Below are positions 43,303 to 53,076 of a stretch of DNA of 64,000 bases, in pieces. Location of the stretch: NCBI GenBank assembly GCA_964551445.1, contig CAZKCG010000016.1, positions 36,214 through 100,213 of the forward strand. The letters run 5' to 3'. The DNA comes from DAOPXV01 sp964551445 (GTDB lineage: Bacteria; Muiribacteriota; UBA9980). Each line of letters begins with the position of its first letter. The first letter of the stretch is position 1. The notes beneath the pieces were generated by a model that was given only the letters and a program-made list of their open reading frames with translations, was not told the origin of the DNA and did not search any database. The position numbers and the translations under genes were made by a program.

Positions 43303-44643
43303 TTATTTTCCGAAAACCGCGAAATCGGACCCGCTGGTTAAAAGTTTATAGCCCGCAGGCGGCTGGAAGTCGCACGGTCCGAGTTTAGCGATTATCTTAT
43401 CGTCGATGGAAGCTGCATAGAGGCCGTTTTCGGCTTTCAAAATGGTAAGCTTGCTGTCGGATCTTATCTTGTATTTTTTTCTTATCTGGATCAGTTTTGT
43501 TATGGCATCTTTTAGTTTCCACTCATAGAAATGTTCGGTGAAAACGCATGGGGTTCCCGGATGCGTCAGGATATAAGCATACCCCTGCATTACTTTGTCG
43601 TTGGGAAATGGCCAGTGGCTCTGGGCGGAACCAGTGTCGTGGTTGTCGATGAAAGTGACGGCCCTTGCCGGCCACCATCCGATAAGTCCCGCCGCCTTTC
43701 CGTCTTTGTCGCGCAGGCGCCCATATTCGCCGCGGACGGCGTATTGAAGGATGCCTTTTGTCGTAAAGTCGAATGTGGCTGCCGTTTTTCCCGCGCCGTC
43801 GAGCCAGTTGCAGAGCTGCTGGCGGTGGGGGTCCTGGTTATAGGCGGGCGGATCGTCGCGGGTCATCATGGATTTTCCGTAGTTCATCGAGGTCCATAAT
43901 TCGCCGACCGAAAATTTCGGGTTGGTCCCGGAATCGTAAAGAGCGACGAATTTCGGAGCGTAGCCTTTTACGTAGTCGTAACGCCAGCCGTCGAAGCCGA
44001 CTTTTTTAAGCCAGTTCATCCAGGCGGCGATATCTTTTTGTACGGTTGCGTTTTTGTGGTCTATATCCGGCGCGACGCCGTATTGATCGCCGGTATCGTT
44101 ATTTCCACGGCCGTCGAAGTGTTTGTCGTCGCCGCATATCATGTTTTTGTCCCATTTGGCAAGACCCGATGGCGAATCGAAATTATTCCAGAGGCCTGTT
44201 TCGTCCTGTTTCGACGCGCAGCGGTGATTGACGACTATGTCGGCAAGGACTGAAATATTATTTTCGTGGAGTTTGTTGATGCAATTTGCGAGCTGGTCCT
44301 GAGTTCCGTAAAAAGTAGGGGCCGCGGGAGATCCGAGATCGTAATAATCGACGGGCATATAACCCTGCTGGCTGACGGAGCGGGTAACGGGCGGGAGCCA
44401 TAAAAGCGTGAAGCCCGCTTCAGAAAGTTCCTGAGCGCGTCCGGTCACGAGATCGTACCATTTTCCCTGCTGGCCTTCGTTTTTAGAATCCCAGCCGAAG
44501 GACTGGAACATTATATCAGAGCCGTCGGAGGCGAAAACGAATGCGAACGAAGAACAAAGAAGTAAAGCGCTGAATAAGCAGATAGAAACGGATAAAAATA
44601 AATTTCTGGTGACAGATGAACTTGAAATATAATTTTTTCTCAT
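43303..44643 (-). CDS. Exported plant-type alpha-amylase (glycoside hydrolase family 13)
   Basis: 446 residues from the ATG at 44643, which has GGAG nine bases upstream; the frame extends further without a ribosome site. Residues 1-39 form a signal peptide. The catalytic domain is strikingly like cereal alpha-amylases, with IVVNHRCA, DTGDQYGVAPDIDHKNATVQ, FDFTTKGIL and KVMQGYAYILTHPGTPC. The catalytic triad is Asp223 (GWRYDYVKGY), Glu248 (VGELW) and Asp336 (FIDNHDTGS). It should hydrolyse alpha-1,4-glucans outside the cytoplasm. No carbohydrate-binding module or sugar-transport genes are visible nearby. Confidence 0.93.
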   Translation of the reverse strand: MRKNYISSSSVTRNLFLSVSICLFSALLLCSSFAFVFASDGSDIMFQSFGWDSKNEGQQGKWYDLVTGRAQELSEAGFTLLWLPPVTRSVSQQGYMPVDYYDLGSPAAPTFYGTQDQLANCINKLHENNISVLADIVVNHRCASKQDETGLWNNFDSPSGLAKWDKNMICGDDKHFDGRGNNDTGDQYGVAPDIDHKNATVQKDIAAWMNWLKKVGFDGWRYDYVKGYAPKFVALYDSGTNPKFSVGELWTSMNYGKSMMTRDDPPAYNQDPHRQQLCNWLDGAGKTAATFDFTTKGILQYAVRGEYGRLRDKDGKAAGLIGWWPARAVTFIDNHDTGSAQSHWPFPNDKVMQGYAYILTHPGTPCVFTEHFYEWKLKDAITKLIQIRKKYKIRSDSKLTILKAENGLYAASIDDKIIAKLGPCDFQPPAGYKLLTSGSDFAVFGK

Positions 44644-44739
44644 ACACATCGCTCCATAAAAGCCGTCATAATACTTGAGAAAACAATGATTTATCACAAA
44701 AAAACAACAAAAAAATCACATCGTTATTTATATACTAAA

Positions 44740-44768
44740 ATTATACAACCTATATTGAGCTTTGTCAA
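44740..44768 (-). promoter_or_regulatory. Consensus sigma-70 promoter for the amylase
   Basis: TTGACA and TATAAT, both perfect, with 17-base spacing on the minus strand. About 90 bases of leader precede the start codon. Confidence 0.85.
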
Positions 44769-44882
44769 TACTGCACGGATATATTATGCTATATTTTATC
44801 GACCGGGCAACACGCGGCTGCCGCCGGTGATTCCGTGCTGGCATTGCGGGGCATTAAGTGGCAGTAAAGCGGCTTATTCCCC

Positions 44883-47441
44883 TCACTCTTTTTTCAGGGA
44901 ATATTTGAGATATTTTGAAAGTTCCTTCATAAGGGCTGAAAATTCAAACGGCTTGGTGAGATAGCCGCTGAAACCGGATCCGGTCATCCTCGCGTCATCG
45001 TGCCTCATTACCGAAGCGGTAAGCGCTATTATGGGAATGTTTTTCGTCCCGTCATCTGCTTTTATTTTTAAAGCGGCGTCATATCCATTCATGACAGGCA
45101 TTTTAACATCCATCAATATCAGGTCCGGTTTTTGTTCAAAAGCCAATTTGACGGCTTTTTCACCGTTTTCGGCCTCTATTATTTCGATGTTCTGGTCGGA
45201 GAAGAATTCTTTTATCAGGTCGCGGTTATCTTCGACATCGTCGACCAGGAGCAGTTTCGTTTTTTCAAAAATTATATTTTCATAGAAGCCGTCGTCATTT
45301 TCATTGGATAAAGCGGTTTCGGAGGCGATCTTAACTCCGTTCAGCCTTATTTCGAACGAGCTGCCTTTTTCATAATCGCTTTTAACGGATATTTTTCCGT
45401 TCATGATCTCAGCGAGCCTTCTGGTTATTGAAAGCCCGAGGCCGGCGCCGCCGTATTTCTGGGCGGTGCGCGGGTCCGCCTGATTAAAGGCTTCGAATAT
45501 CTTTTCGCGGGCGTTCTCCGGAATTCCCATTCCGCTGTCCTCAACGGTAATAACAAGATCGACCGAACCTTTATCGCCGTCTATATTTTCGGCGGCCGCC
45601 AAAAGTTTGATGCTGCCCTTATCGGTGAATTTAATGGCGTTTCCGATAAGGTTAAAAAGCATCTGACGCAGCCTTGTTTCGTCGATGTAAAGGCAGTCGG
45701 GCAGTTCCTCATTGAATTCGATAATTAAATCTATTGATTTTTCGATCACTTTCAGTGAAAATACGGTTTCTATATCTGAAATAATGGCGCGTATGGAAGC
45801 GGGAGCGTATTTAATGACTATTTTTCCGGCCTCGATCTTGGACATGTCGAGTATGTCGTTGATAAGTTTCAAAAGACTATTGCTGCTCGATCTTATGGCG
45901 TTGAGATAATTTTTATGTTTTTCGTCCGTTAAAAGCGACGACAATAGATTTGAAAACCCGATTATGCTGTTAAGCGGTGTCCTGATCTCATGGCTCATAT
46001 TCGCTATGAATTCGGATTTTGTTCTGGTGGCGGTTTCCGCCTGGTCCTTGGCGATATTTAATTCAGCGGTTCTTTCGATAACTCTCTTTTCGAGTTCTTT
46101 ATTGAATTTTAAAAGCTCTTCCTGCGCTTTTTTTCGAGCCGTGACGTCGCGCGCGATACCGAAGCGGCCTATTACTTTTCCGTCTTTAAAAAGCGGAGCA
46201 GTCGCGAATTCGGCGGTTATGTATTCGCCCGATCTGCATAAAAAACGAAATTCGGTGCGGTCGGGCTGGAACCCGTCATTATGGACCTTATGGTTCTCGA
46301 GCGCGTATTTCAGATCGTCAGGATGCATAAGGCATGTGAATTGTTTTCCGATTATCTCTTCTTTTTTCCAGCCGCTCGCTTTTTCTACGGCATCGTTCAT
46401 GGATGTCACGATTCCCGTGCTCGAGACGGTATATATGACGTCGGTCGCGTTCTCGACCAGAAGCTTGTAGCGTTCTTCATTCTCGCGCAGAACGTCTTCC
46501 GCTCTTTTTCGCTGAAGAGCCACCGCGGCCTGATTTATGAACGCCGTTATAAGTCCGGGGTTAGGAATTTCCCTGCCCTTCGGCGGAATGATCATGATGT
46601 TTCCAAAAACGGTCCCTGTTTTTGAGAAACCGGCACCGTATATGCGGTCTATTCCCAGAATGTTTTCAAGCATTTTGCAGACATGTTCGGGGATCTGTTT
46701 AAATGTGAGCGTATAAAAGTCAACGGGAAAGAGCTCGATCTTGCCGGTGGTCAGGTATTGTTTATATGATTTATCGTTTATCGCATATGATTTTCCGAGA
46801 GGATGGCGGCCTAAAAGCTCGAGTATTTTTTCGATATGTTTTTCAATGCCGTAAAAAGCCATCGTCGTTGAAATGGTCTCGGCTTCGTCAAATGAATTGA
46901 CGGCGACGTAGCAGTCGGGCGCGAGAGAATGGACCTTTTTGGCTATGTAATCGTAAATGTCCGCGTTAGAAGGAAATTTAACGAAGGTCATGGCGCTTTC
47001 TTCGAGGAATAATATGTCTTTTTTTGATTGAAGCTCTTTTTTTTCTTTCAGGAGAGTATTTTCTTTTTCATTGCGCGCGGCGGTGATATCTTTAAATATC
47101 ACCGAGAAAAAGTTTTTTTCTACGCTGAAGGCGGTTATCGAGAACCATTTTTGGAGGCCGGATGAATACCGTTCAAATTTTACGGAGCCGCATTCGGTTG
47201 ATATTCTGAAGAGATCGTTTTTCCAATCTGAATTTTTAAAGGCCGGAATTACCGCGCTGAGAGGTTTTCCGATCACGGAGCCGCCGGAAAGGCCGGTCAT
47301 TTTTTCGAACACGCCGTTAGTTTCGATGATCTCCACGTCGGATGGAACGGCGTTATCATCGAATATTATTTTGCATTGCGCGAACCCGTCGGGAAGATTC
47401 TCGATCAGGGCGCGGCTGAAAATTTCATTATAATGGTTCAT
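44883..47441 (-). CDS. Multi-PAS hybrid histidine kinase with GAF-like domain
   Basis: 852 residues, no membrane helix. PAS (about 10-120), a GAF-like region (about 140-310), a second PAS (about 320-440), then a coiled coil and the HisKA H-box NMSHEIRTPLNS (about His483). The HATPase domain has DSGMGIPENAREKIF and GGAGLGLSITRRL. The C-terminal receiver has LLVDDVEDN and ILMDVKMPVMNG (about Asp776) and ends in the LTKPF lysine motif. It is a cytoplasmic sensor probably passing phosphate to an HPt protein. It has its own promoter and no clear partner gene. Confidence 0.93.
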   Translation of the reverse strand: MNHYNEIFSRALIENLPDGFAQCKIIFDDNAVPSDVEIIETNGVFEKMTGLSGGSVIGKPLSAVIPAFKNSDWKNDLFRISTECGSVKFERYSSGLQKWFSITAFSVEKNFFSVIFKDITAARNEKENTLLKEKKELQSKKDILFLEESAMTFVKFPSNADIYDYIAKKVHSLAPDCYVAVNSFDEAETISTTMAFYGIEKHIEKILELLGRHPLGKSYAINDKSYKQYLTTGKIELFPVDFYTLTFKQIPEHVCKMLENILGIDRIYGAGFSKTGTVFGNIMIIPPKGREIPNPGLITAFINQAAVALQRKRAEDVLRENEERYKLLVENATDVIYTVSSTGIVTSMNDAVEKASGWKKEEIIGKQFTCLMHPDDLKYALENHKVHNDGFQPDRTEFRFLCRSGEYITAEFATAPLFKDGKVIGRFGIARDVTARKKAQEELLKFNKELEKRVIERTAELNIAKDQAETATRTKSEFIANMSHEIRTPLNSIIGFSNLLSSLLTDEKHKNYLNAIRSSSNSLLKLINDILDMSKIEAGKIVIKYAPASIRAIISDIETVFSLKVIEKSIDLIIEFNEELPDCLYIDETRLRQMLFNLIGNAIKFTDKGSIKLLAAAENIDGDKGSVDLVITVEDSGMGIPENAREKIFEAFNQADPRTAQKYGGAGLGLSITRRLAEIMNGKISVKSDYEKGSSFEIRLNGVKIASETALSNENDDGFYENIIFEKTKLLLVDDVEDNRDLIKEFFSDQNIEIIEAENGEKAVKLAFEQKPDLILMDVKMPVMNGYDAALKIKADDGTKNIPIIALTASVMRHDDARMTGSGFSGYLTKPFEFSALMKELSKYLKYSLKKE

Positions 47442-47510
47442 AAATCACGCCTTTTAGGTGGTTTATGCGCCTGATGATGTCAAAACGATTAGCGGAGAGC
47501 GTCTTGAATG

Positions 47511-47539
47511 ATTCTAACACACTTTTAAAAGTTTTTCAA
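47511..47539 (-). promoter_or_regulatory. Sigma-70 type promoter for the multi-PAS kinase
   Basis: TTGAAA and TAGAAT with 17-base spacing on the minus strand, about 70 bases upstream of the start codon. Confidence 0.62.
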
Positions 47540-47605
47540 CGGTATTATCTTAAAAGGTTGAAGCGGGCACCCTGGCTTCAACTTGATAAAAATTTGATAA
47601 AGCTA

Positions 47606-47634
47606 TTGAAAAACAGAAAAAAATATGATAAAAT
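47606..47634 (+). promoter_or_regulatory. Sigma-70 type promoter for the CoA-disulfide reductase gene
   Basis: TTGAAA and TAAAAT with 17-base spacing, about 80 bases upstream of the start codon, in the 274-bp divergent region. Confidence 0.5.
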
Positions 47635-47715
47635 AAAAAAAGTAAATTACATTATTATATATTCGTAAAAAATAGAATACTTATATACTTGAAAACAAAA
47701 GAGGGTGAATAGCCA

Positions 47716-50169
47716 ATGAAAGTAATAGTTGTAGGAGGAGTGGCCGGCGGAGCTTCCGCGGCCGCGAGGCTTAGAAGGCTTGATGAAAATTGCGAGATAA
47801 CTATGTATGAGCGCGGGGAATTCATTTCTTTCGCGAACTGCGGGCTTCCCTATCACATAAGCGGAGTCATAGCGGACCGTTCGGAACTTCTGGTCCAGAC
47901 GGTCGAAGGTATGACCGAGCGGTTTAACATAAATATCAAGACCTTTCACGATGTAGTATCGATCGACGCGAAGAACAAAAAGATAAAAGTTAAAAATCTT
48001 AATACGAATCAGATCGTCGAGGATAATTACGACCATCTGATATTATCGCCCGGCGCAGCGCCGATAAAACCGCCGATCCCCGGGATCGATAACCCGAATA
48101 TATATACTCTCCGATCGATACCCGACATGGATAAGATAATAGCCGCCATGAACCGTGGAGGGCGGGAAGTTGCCGTCGTCGGCGGAGGTTTCATAGGCGT
48201 CGAAGTCGCTGAGAACATGATAGAAAAAGGGTTCAATGTTTCGCTTGTCGAACGCATGGACCAGGTTTTAACTTTTCTCGACCCGGATATGGCCGCTTTC
48301 GCGCATCAGGAAATAAAATCGCACGGCATAAAACTTCATCTGTCGGAAACAGTAGTTGAATTTCAAAATATTCCCGCGAATAGAACCGCCGTGGTCTTAA
48401 AAAGCGGCCGCAGGATCGAAGCGGACATAGTGATACTGGCCATCGGCGTCGCCCCTGAGACAAGCCTCGCCAAAAACGCCGGATTAAAAATAGGAGACAC
48501 CGGCGCTGTATGGGTTGACGATAAAATGCGCACCTCGGACCCGTTCATCTATGCAGTAGGCGACGCGACCGAAACCACGAGTCTCGTAAGCGGGAACAAA
48601 GTTAAAATTCCGCTCGCCGGACCGGCCAACAGACAGGCGCGCATCGCCGTCAATAACATCTGCGGCGTGGCGTCCGAATACAAAAAAACTCAGGGTACCT
48701 CCATCGTCAAGGTTTTCGATATGGCCTGCGCCTCGACCGGCGCGAACGAAACGGCGCTTAAAACGGCCGGCATCGCTTATAAATACGTTATAACTCACGG
48801 CGGAAGCCACGCAGGTTATTATCCATATTCCTATGTCGTCCATCTTAAACTCATATATTCGCCCGAAACAGGGAAGATACTCGGCGCCCAGGCCTGCGGC
48901 TATGACGGCGTGGATAAACGCATCGACGTTCTTGCTACGGCCGTTCGTCATAACGCCACGGTTTACGATCTCACCGATTACGAACTTTCATACGCCCCGC
49001 CCTACGGTTCAGCCAAAGATCCCGTGAATATGGCCGGATTCGTGGCAGTTAACGATATCACTAAATTCGCTCCTGTAATAAATATCTTCGAACTTGACGA
49101 ATATTTAAAAAACGGCGCTTTTCTTCTCGACGTCAGAAACAGCGACGAGGTCAATTCGGGAAAAATAAAGGACGCCTGTCACATACCGCTTAACACGCTT
49201 CGAAAAAGACTGGAAGAACTTCCAAAGGACCGGCCGATAATAGCTTATTGCAAGGTCGGATTGAGAGGCTACGTCGCGCAGCGGATATTGAAACAGAAAG
49301 GTTTTAACGTTTTAAACCTCACCGGCGGATATGAAAGTTATAATAATTTCTTCAATCAGGGCTCGTTCGATCAGGCTCTCAAAACGGAAAAAGGAGCTGA
49401 CGATACCCAGACCAAAACCCATTACGCGGCCGGCGGCACAAACGTTATTAAAGTCAACGCTTGCGGCCTCGCGTGCCCCGGCCCGCTCATGAAACTCCGG
49501 GAGGCCGTCACAAAAGCGAAAGACAACGAAATAATAGAGATCGAATCGACCGATCAGGGCTTCTACAGCGACGTTCAGGCTTTTTCGGGTTCCGCGAATT
49601 TAAAGGTGCTCGATATAGAAAAGGGTAAAACCATAAAGGCGCGGCTTTTAAAGTGCCCCGCCGGAAGCGTCCCGACCGGTCCGCACATGGCCGCCAAGAA
49701 CGACGGCGCGACGATCGTCGTGTTCTCGGACGATCTTGATAAGGCCATGGCTTCGTGCATAATAGCCAACGGCGCTATCTCGATGGGTAAAAAAGTGTCG
49801 ATGTTCTTTACATTCTGGGGGTTGAATATACTGAAGAAGAACCGGGCCGTGCATGTCGAAAAAACATTGATAGAACGGGCGCTCGGGTTCATGATGCCGA
49901 GGGGCACCAATCAGCTGAAACTGTCTAAAATGAATATGATGGGCATGGGCACTAAAATGATCAAAGACATCATGAAAAAAAATAACGTTGAACCGCTCGA
50001 CAAGCTTTTATATTCCATAAAGCAGGGCGGTGGAAAACTCGTGGCGTGCACGATGACGATGGAGCTTATGGGCATTAAAAAAGAGGAACTCATCGAAGGC
50101 GTGGACGAGGGCGGGGTCGCGACCTATCTTGCCGACGCGGAAAAAGGCGGATTGAACCTTTTTATATAA
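47716..50169 (+). CDS. CoA-disulfide reductase/rhodanese/TusA/DsrE four-domain protein
   Basis: 817 residues. Residues 1-445 are a FAD/NAD(P)H pyridine nucleotide disulfide reductase of the CoA-disulfide reductase/NADH oxidase clade: GGVAGGASAAARLRR and the active-site Cys42 in SFANCGLPYHI. A rhodanese domain follows with Cys in IIAYCKVGLRG (about 511), a TusA domain with CGLACPGPLMKLRE (about 583), then a DsrE/DsrF-type domain to the end. This chain links reduction of CoA or protein persulfides to sulfur relay. It is typical of anaerobes handling sulfur or persulfides. GAGGG lies about ten bases before the ATG. Confidence 0.95.
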   Translation: MKVIVVGGVAGGASAAARLRRLDENCEITMYERGEFISFANCGLPYHISGVIADRSELLVQTVEGMTERFNINIKTFHDVVSIDAKNKKIKVKNLNTNQIVEDNYDHLILSPGAAPIKPPIPGIDNPNIYTLRSIPDMDKIIAAMNRGGREVAVVGGGFIGVEVAENMIEKGFNVSLVERMDQVLTFLDPDMAAFAHQEIKSHGIKLHLSETVVEFQNIPANRTAVVLKSGRRIEADIVILAIGVAPETSLAKNAGLKIGDTGAVWVDDKMRTSDPFIYAVGDATETTSLVSGNKVKIPLAGPANRQARIAVNNICGVASEYKKTQGTSIVKVFDMACASTGANETALKTAGIAYKYVITHGGSHAGYYPYSYVVHLKLIYSPETGKILGAQACGYDGVDKRIDVLATAVRHNATVYDLTDYELSYAPPYGSAKDPVNMAGFVAVNDITKFAPVINIFELDEYLKNGAFLLDVRNSDEVNSGKIKDACHIPLNTLRKRLEELPKDRPIIAYCKVGLRGYVAQRILKQKGFNVLNLTGGYESYNNFFNQGSFDQALKTEKGADDTQTKTHYAAGGTNVIKVNACGLACPGPLMKLREAVTKAKDNEIIEIESTDQGFYSDVQAFSGSANLKVLDIEKGKTIKARLLKCPAGSVPTGPHMAAKNDGATIVVFSDDLDKAMASCIIANGAISMGKKVSMFFTFWGLNILKKNRAVHVEKTLIERALGFMMPRGTNQLKLSKMNMMGMGTKMIKDIMKKNNVEPLDKLLYSIKQGGGKLVACTMTMELMGIKKEELIEGVDEGGVATYLADAEKGGLNLFI

Positions 50170-50203
50170 AATACAATAAAATTAGAAAATAATGATCTAT
50201 TAT

Positions 50204-50231
50204 AACCGGCGGCTGTTAAAAACCGCCGGTT
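50204..50231 (+). terminator. Rho-independent terminator
   Basis: AACCGGCGG pairs with CCGCCGGTT over a ten-base loop, followed by a short T-run. It closes the CoA-disulfide reductase gene. The same CCGCCGGTT core occurs in the inverted repeat before gph. Confidence 0.72.
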
Positions 50232-50326
50232 TATTGTGTTCGCCCGGGAAATAAAATTGTAATTTCGGATCAGGCTTCGAAGATGAAACTTTGAACCAAA
50301 CTAATTTTAGATAAAGCAATTAAAAA

Positions 50327-50355
50327 TTGACAAAACCATTATTATCTGTTAGATT
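50327..50355 (+). promoter_or_regulatory. Candidate promoter for the MASE1 kinase
   Basis: TTGACA is perfect and TAGATT lies 17 bases downstream, about 100 bases before the start codon. Confidence 0.5.
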
Positions 50356-50368
50356 ATTTTATATATCC

Positions 50369-50387
50369 GGTTCGAACTGTTTGAACC
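50369..50387 (+). promoter_or_regulatory. Near-perfect palindrome, candidate operator
   Basis: GGTTCGAACTGTTTGAACC lies just downstream of the candidate promoter; the half site TTTGAACC also occurs at 50290-50297. Confidence 0.45.
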
Positions 50388-50456
50388 TGTAAAAATTGTT
50401 GTGAAATAAGATATTTGAGAAAACCATAATAAATTGAATTGAACTATTTTTAACCT

Positions 50457-52934
50457 ATGAGGATTTTTTACAAGTCTCTGTTTATAAGCGTTTTATATTT
50501 CTTCGTTGCGAAGGCGGGACTCTTTTTCGTCTTAAAGCCGGAAGGAATAGCCGCTATATGGCCTCCGGCGGGCTTTCTGCTCGGAGTCCTGCTCTTATGT
50601 GAAGCGCGAGAACGCCCTTATATAATTTCTTTTGTTCTCATATCCAATTTCGCCGCGAATTATTTCAGCGGAAATACCGCGGCTACCAGCCTCGGGTTCG
50701 CTTTCGCCAATTGTCTCGACGCTTATACGGCGGCTTTTGTTTTAGACGCTTTGATAAAACCGAGGATCGACTTCAGAAAAATGAAGGCGGTCTTTATTTT
50801 CATTTTTGCCGCGGTTATTGGAACAAGCGCATTTACGGCTCTCGCCGGCGGATCCGTCGCGTATTTATCATTCAATGCCGATTTTTTTCAGCAATGGAGA
50901 ATGTGGTTCATTTCCGGCGGAGCCGGGATGCTGTTGGTTACTCCGCTCGTTGTGACGTTATACGATATGGCTATGTCGGAAAAAAAGCCGGACGGCTCTA
51001 TTATAACGGAGCAGGTCATTGTTACGCTTTTAATTATAGCGTTCACTAATTTACTTTTTTCAAGGACGCATGATAACATAAATGATATATTGGATTTTCC
51101 TTTCATTGTATTTCCTTTCTTTCTGTGGTCCGCGTTAAGGCTCGATCCGGCCGGCAACACTCTGAATATATTGATTTTTTCAGGCATCGCCATTTTAAAT
51201 ACCAAAGCCGGATTCGGCCCTTTTTCCGTTTCGGCCTCGCAGTCGAGGATGGACGGCCTGGCGATACTTCAAATGTATTTAGCGGTCATGGGCATGGTTT
51301 CATTGACGGTTTCGGCGATTATCGATGAACTGAAACAGTCGGCGAAAAAATACCGCGAAATATACGAACAGTCTCAGAAAGCCGAAAAAGCTCTCAGGGA
51401 AAATGAACTGAGGCTAAGGACTATATTCGAGAGTTCGCGCGACGCGATAGGCGTTTCTCTGGCCGGAATACATGTATATGTAAATCCGGCGTATCGCAAG
51501 ATGTTCGGATATGAGAACGCGGAGCTTATCGATAGCAGCATCCTCAACCTTATCGCCGTATCTGAGCGGCCCAGGATCATAGATCACATAAAAAAGAGGT
51601 CTGAAAACATAGAATTGCCGTCGTTTTATGAAACTGTAGGGCTTCGAAGAACGGGCGAGGAATTTGTGATGGAGGTCACGGCCTCTACTTATACGCTTGA
51701 AGGAAAACTCTTTACCCTGGTCAATTTAAGGGATATAACGGAACGCAGAAGGGCCGAGGAAGAATTGAAAAAAGCCAGGGCCGACGCCGAGGCCGGCAGC
51801 AGGGCGAAAAGTTATTTTCTGGCAACGATGAGCCACGAGATAAGAACGCCCATGAACGGGATCATCGGTTTCGCGAAGATGCTCGGTATGTCGAAGCTTG
51901 ACGCCTCGCAGCGCGAGATGATATCTTACGTCGAGATCTGCGGAAATAATCTTTTGAACATTATAAATGAGATACTTGATTTTTCCAAGATCGAGAGCGG
52001 AAAAATGGAAATATCCGAAGAGGAATTCGAACTTTCGAAACTTCTTGAACAGACCGTGAGCGTGAACCTGACGGCGGCGTCACGCAAAAATGTCGAGTTG
52101 ACATGGTCACTTGAGGGCGGCCGGCCCGGAACTCTTTCAGGAGACGGAAAAAAACTCGGCCAGGTGCTTTTAAATCTTGTTAATAACGCCGTTAAATTCA
52201 CCGAGCGCGGCTTCGTAAAATTGAAATGTTTCTGTCATGGACCTGAAAATGGATATGTTACGGCTGATTTTTTCGTTGAAGATACCGGAATAGGAATTCC
52301 GGCCGAAAAGATATCCGATATTTTTTCGGCCTTTACGCAGGCCGAAAACGCTCTTACCCGAAAATATGGAGGAACGGGCCTTGGCCTTACTATCTCGCAG
52401 AAACTTGTTGATCTGATGGGTGGCGAAGAAATAACGGCCAAAAGCGATCAGGGGAAGGGAAGCGTTTTCACTTTTTCACTTCGTTTTAAACTAGCGTCTT
52501 CTCATTATGAAAAGCCGGAACCAGCTGCGGTAGTTCAAAATGACCGGGTTCCGGGGCCGCCGGTTAGAATATTGCTGGCCGAGGACGATGAAATGAACGC
52601 GATACTGGTTCAAAGAATACTTTCATGGAGCGGATATGAACTCACCGTGGTCGCGGACGGCCGGGCCGCCGTCGAAGAAGTGCTGCGCCGCGATTTCGAT
52701 ATCATATTAATGGACGTGAGCATGCCTGTAATGGACGGTCTTGAAGCGACCTGCTCTATCAGGGACGCCAGGGTGGCCGTTCCAATAATAGCCGTCACGG
52801 CTAACGCCGTTACGGAAGAACTTCAAAAATATATTTCTTCGGGAATGAACGATTACATCGTAAAACCTTTCGTTCCGGATACCCTTATATCCATGATAGC
52901 GAAATATTCGCCGAAGCGCGGAACCCGCGTTTAA
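50457..52934 (+). CDS. MASE1-domain membrane hybrid histidine kinase
   Basis: 825 residues. Residues 1 to about 290 are a MASE1 sensor with eight or so membrane helices and the signature IWPPAGFLLGVLLL. A PAS domain (about 305-420) and coiled coil follow. The H-box TMSHEIRTPMNGIIG gives about His460, the HATPase domain shows DTGIGIPAEKI and GGTGLGLTISQKL, and the C-terminal receiver has AEDDEMN and ILMDVSMPVMDG (about Asp752). MASE1 domains are thought to sense small molecules at the membrane. No Shine-Dalgarno precedes the ATG, so the true start could lie a little downstream. Confidence 0.93.
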   Translation: MRIFYKSLFISVLYFFVAKAGLFFVLKPEGIAAIWPPAGFLLGVLLLCEARERPYIISFVLISNFAANYFSGNTAATSLGFAFANCLDAYTAAFVLDALIKPRIDFRKMKAVFIFIFAAVIGTSAFTALAGGSVAYLSFNADFFQQWRMWFISGGAGMLLVTPLVVTLYDMAMSEKKPDGSIITEQVIVTLLIIAFTNLLFSRTHDNINDILDFPFIVFPFFLWSALRLDPAGNTLNILIFSGIAILNTKAGFGPFSVSASQSRMDGLAILQMYLAVMGMVSLTVSAIIDELKQSAKKYREIYEQSQKAEKALRENELRLRTIFESSRDAIGVSLAGIHVYVNPAYRKMFGYENAELIDSSILNLIAVSERPRIIDHIKKRSENIELPSFYETVGLRRTGEEFVMEVTASTYTLEGKLFTLVNLRDITERRRAEEELKKARADAEAGSRAKSYFLATMSHEIRTPMNGIIGFAKMLGMSKLDASQREMISYVEICGNNLLNIINEILDFSKIESGKMEISEEEFELSKLLEQTVSVNLTAASRKNVELTWSLEGGRPGTLSGDGKKLGQVLLNLVNNAVKFTERGFVKLKCFCHGPENGYVTADFFVEDTGIGIPAEKISDIFSAFTQAENALTRKYGGTGLGLTISQKLVDLMGGEEITAKSDQGKGSVFTFSLRFKLASSHYEKPEPAAVVQNDRVPGPPVRILLAEDDEMNAILVQRILSWSGYELTVVADGRAAVEEVLRRDFDIILMDVSMPVMDGLEATCSIRDARVAVPIIAVTANAVTEELQKYISSGMNDYIVKPFVPDTLISMIAKYSPKRGTRV

Positions 52935-52944
52935 GACAGTCATA

Positions 52945-53076
52945 TCATTTTTTCAGAAGTTTTGCGCGTTCTTCGGCCGGTATCTTCTGTTCTTCATAGA
53001 GGGCGGCCTGCGCGACGACGCTAAAAAAGGAGCCGTTTTTGACGAAATAAACCGATCCGCATAAAACGCCGCGTAA
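52945..53076 (-). pseudogene. C-terminal remnant of a paralogue of the gene at 53931-54401
   Basis: Read on the minus strand, this 132-bp segment ends AALYEEQKIPAEERAKLLKK before a stop, nearly identical to the end of the protein encoded at 53931-54401 (AALYEEQKIPAEERARLLDK). The DNA is also closely similar (CGGTATCTTCTGTTCTTCAT in both). It continues in the same frame directly after the stop codon of the zinc-transporter gene and has no start codon of its own. A tandem duplication followed by partial deletion or an insertion of the transporter gene is the simplest reading. Confidence 0.75.
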
